Source: Puniceicoccaceae bacterium
Lineage (GTDB): Bacteria > Verrucomicrobiota > Verrucomicrobiia > Opitutales > Coraliomargaritaceae
Assembly (NCBI GenBank): GCA_003567255.1
Contig: PWZW01000277.1
Span: forward strand, 1-7,468
Direction: 5' to 3'
Length of the DNA stretch: 7,468 nucleotides
The notes under the pieces were generated by a model that was not told the DNA's origin, ran no database searches, and worked only from the letters and a program-made list of their open reading frames with translations. Both the position numbers and the translations under genes were made by a program. Shown here piece by piece: positions 6,879 through 7,468 of the stretch. How positions within the stretch are numbered: the stretch's first letter is position 1; every line of letters begins with the position of its first letter.

Positions 6879-6928
6879 CAAGCGTCGAAAAACAGTGGGC
6901 TCCTGTTCGCTCTCCAGGCAAACGCTTG
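6879..6928. repeat. Nested inverted repeats between the polyamine and H1-like genes
   Basis: An outer perfect 7-base pair, CAAGCGT (6879-6885) with ACGCTTG (6922-6928), encloses an inner 5-base hairpin, AACAG (6891-6895) with CTGTT (6903-6907) around a 7-base loop. It could be a structured RNA element, an operator, or a second part of the 3' end of the upstream transcript. No family is recognised. Confidence 0.35.
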
Positions 6929-6964
6929 GTAGAGTATGATAAATGTTTCCGTAAAGGATTCGTA

Positions 6965-6992
6965 TTGACATGGTTAGTGGCTCTGTTAGCAA
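6965..6992 (+). promoter_or_regulatory. Candidate promoter for the double-RHH/H1-like gene
   Basis: A perfect consensus TTGACA at 6965-6970 lies just before the start codon at 6999. The best-placed -10 is poor: TAGCAA at 6987-6992 after 16 bases. Used this way, transcription would begin at about the ATG itself, giving a leaderless or near-leaderless message, which would agree with the absence of a Shine-Dalgarno. A separate TATGAT at 6935-6940 is a reasonable -10 hexamer but lacks a -35 partner. Confidence 0.35.
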
Positions 6993-6998
6993 ATAAGC

Positions 6999-7468
6999 AT
7001 GCAAAAAAATACGTCTACCACATCTCCTCTCACTTTCGACCTTTCTCAAGATCAAGTGAAGCGGCTAGCTGAGTTAAAGACTAAAACGGGCGCAAGCTCG
7101 AACAGCGCGGTACTTCGACTCGTACTTCAGCGCTTGAAACTAAGTGGTATCAAAAAGAGTAAGACAACACACCGGCAATGTTCTGTTCGTTTGCCGAACG
7201 ATTTGCGAGCGAAAGTGACCTCCGCGGCCAAAAGCAAAGGGGTTAGCATCGGAGAGATCGTGCGTGTTGCCCTCGATACGGTAGACGTTAAAGAGAAGGA
7301 ATTAGTTTCGGAAAGTAAGCCTACCGTCAAGAAGGCAACCAAAAAGGTGGTCCGTAAAAAAGCCGCGACCAAGAAGGCCGCGACCAAGAAGGCCGCGACC
7401 AAGAAGGCGGTGACCAAAAAAGCGGTGACCAAGAAGGCCGCAGCGAAGAAGGCGGTGACCAAGAAGGC
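6999..7468 (+). CDS. Double ribbon-helix-helix-like protein with H1-like Lys/Ala tail (partial, 3' end beyond window)
   Basis: An open frame runs from ATG 6999 through the right edge: 156 complete codons and no stop. Three parts are visible. Residues 11-47 (LTFDLSQDQVKRLAELK...SNSAVLRLVLQRL) have the form of a ribbon-helix-helix (RHH) unit: a short strand, a helix, a Gly turn, then an 'S.SAVLR.hL' second helix. Residues 60-95 (QCSVRLPNDLRAKVTSAAKSKGVSIGEIVRVALDTV) repeat the plan with a clearer RHH pattern. From about residue 107 the chain is Lys/Ala/Thr/Val-rich, with KKAAT/KKAVT pentads from 122 on, like the tails of linker histone H1 and the bacterial HctB/AlgP-type proteins. The inferred role is a DNA-binding, nucleoid-compacting protein: RHH domains normally pair to place a beta ribbon in the major groove, and two in one chain could form an intramolecular pair. 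ATG 6999 is chosen because the first RHH strand follows closely; no Shine-Dalgarno is present. Confidence 0.78.
   Translation, partial: MQKNTSTTSPLTFDLSQDQVKRLAELKTKTGASSNSAVLRLVLQRLKLSGIKKSKTTHRQCSVRLPNDLRAKVTSAAKSKGVSIGEIVRVALDTVDVKEKELVSESKPTVKKATKKVVRKKAATKKAATKKAATKKAVTKKAVTKKAAAKKAVTKK
7362..7468 (+). repeat. In-frame 15-base tandem repeat encoding KKAAT/KKAVT pentads
   Basis: Seven consecutive 15-base units are seen (starts at 7362, 7377, 7392, 7407, 7422, 7437 and 7452) and an eighth begins at the window end. The first three are identical (GCC GCG ACC AAG AAG); later ones differ mainly at GCG GTG for GCC GCG, one pair of AAA for AAG, and one GCA GCG. The period is exactly five codons, so copy-number change keeps the frame. 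Confidence 0.95.

Noticed and set aside
6800..7072. Plus-strand 90-codon open frame spanning the end of the polyamine gene and the H1-like gene start
   Set aside because: It overlaps two better supported genes in another frame, crosses the hairpin at 6831-6863, and its product shows no domain.
7127..7462. Minus-strand open frame encoding repeated 'AFLV' units
   Set aside because: It is the antisense of the KKAAT repeat: a Lys/Ala codon repeat read backwards gives Phe/Leu/Val/Ala. The plus strand has RHH-like structure ahead of the repeat and a plausible start, so the minus frame is a shadow.

Overview
The window reads as a chromosomal segment of a free-living bacterium, most likely a Verrucomicrobiota member of the Opitutales/Puniceicoccales type. 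The basis is the style of the two secreted orphan proteins (a short SHD1-like beta domain ending in a 'VPW' strand), the H1-like Lys/Ala tail at the right edge, the carboxynorspermidine-type polyamine enzyme, and start codons that mostly lack a Shine-Dalgarno sequence. This assignment is inference from protein style, not from a marker gene. No rRNA, tRNA, CRISPR array, transposase or phage gene was seen.

Layout. (1) 30-1307 (+): cysN, the GTPase subunit of ATP sulfurylase, presumably the end of a cysD-cysN operon that starts left of the window. (2) 1352-2963 (-): an overlapping pair, a MnmM/YtqB-type tRNA methyltransferase and, translated before it, a DAO-family FAD oxidoreductase whose C-terminus resembles the oxidase half of MnmC. 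Together they look like a two-gene replacement for bifunctional MnmC in wobble-uridine (mnm5s2U) synthesis. (3) 2964-3079: an AT-rich divergent promoter region. (4) 3080-5049 (+): two tandem paralogues, each exactly 313 aa, secreted, function unknown. (5) 5061-5426 (-): a small ArsC/Spx/YffB-family thioredoxin-fold protein. (6) 5623-6831 (+): carboxynorspermidine (carboxyspermidine) dehydrogenase, followed by a strong hairpin. (7) 6999-7468 (+): the 5' part of a gene that runs off the right edge. It encodes two successive ribbon-helix-helix-like segments followed by an H1-like KKAAT-repeat tail.

Functional themes are housekeeping: sulfate assimilation, tRNA wobble modification, thiol redox and polyamine synthesis. 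The three items most worth following up are the FAD oxidoreductase/MnmM pair, the tandem paralogues of unknown function, and the double-RHH plus H1-tail protein, which looks like a nucleoid-associated protein of unusual architecture. The last sits just downstream of a polyamine gene, so two DNA-compacting cation systems are neighbours. There is no stretch over 300 bases without a gene.
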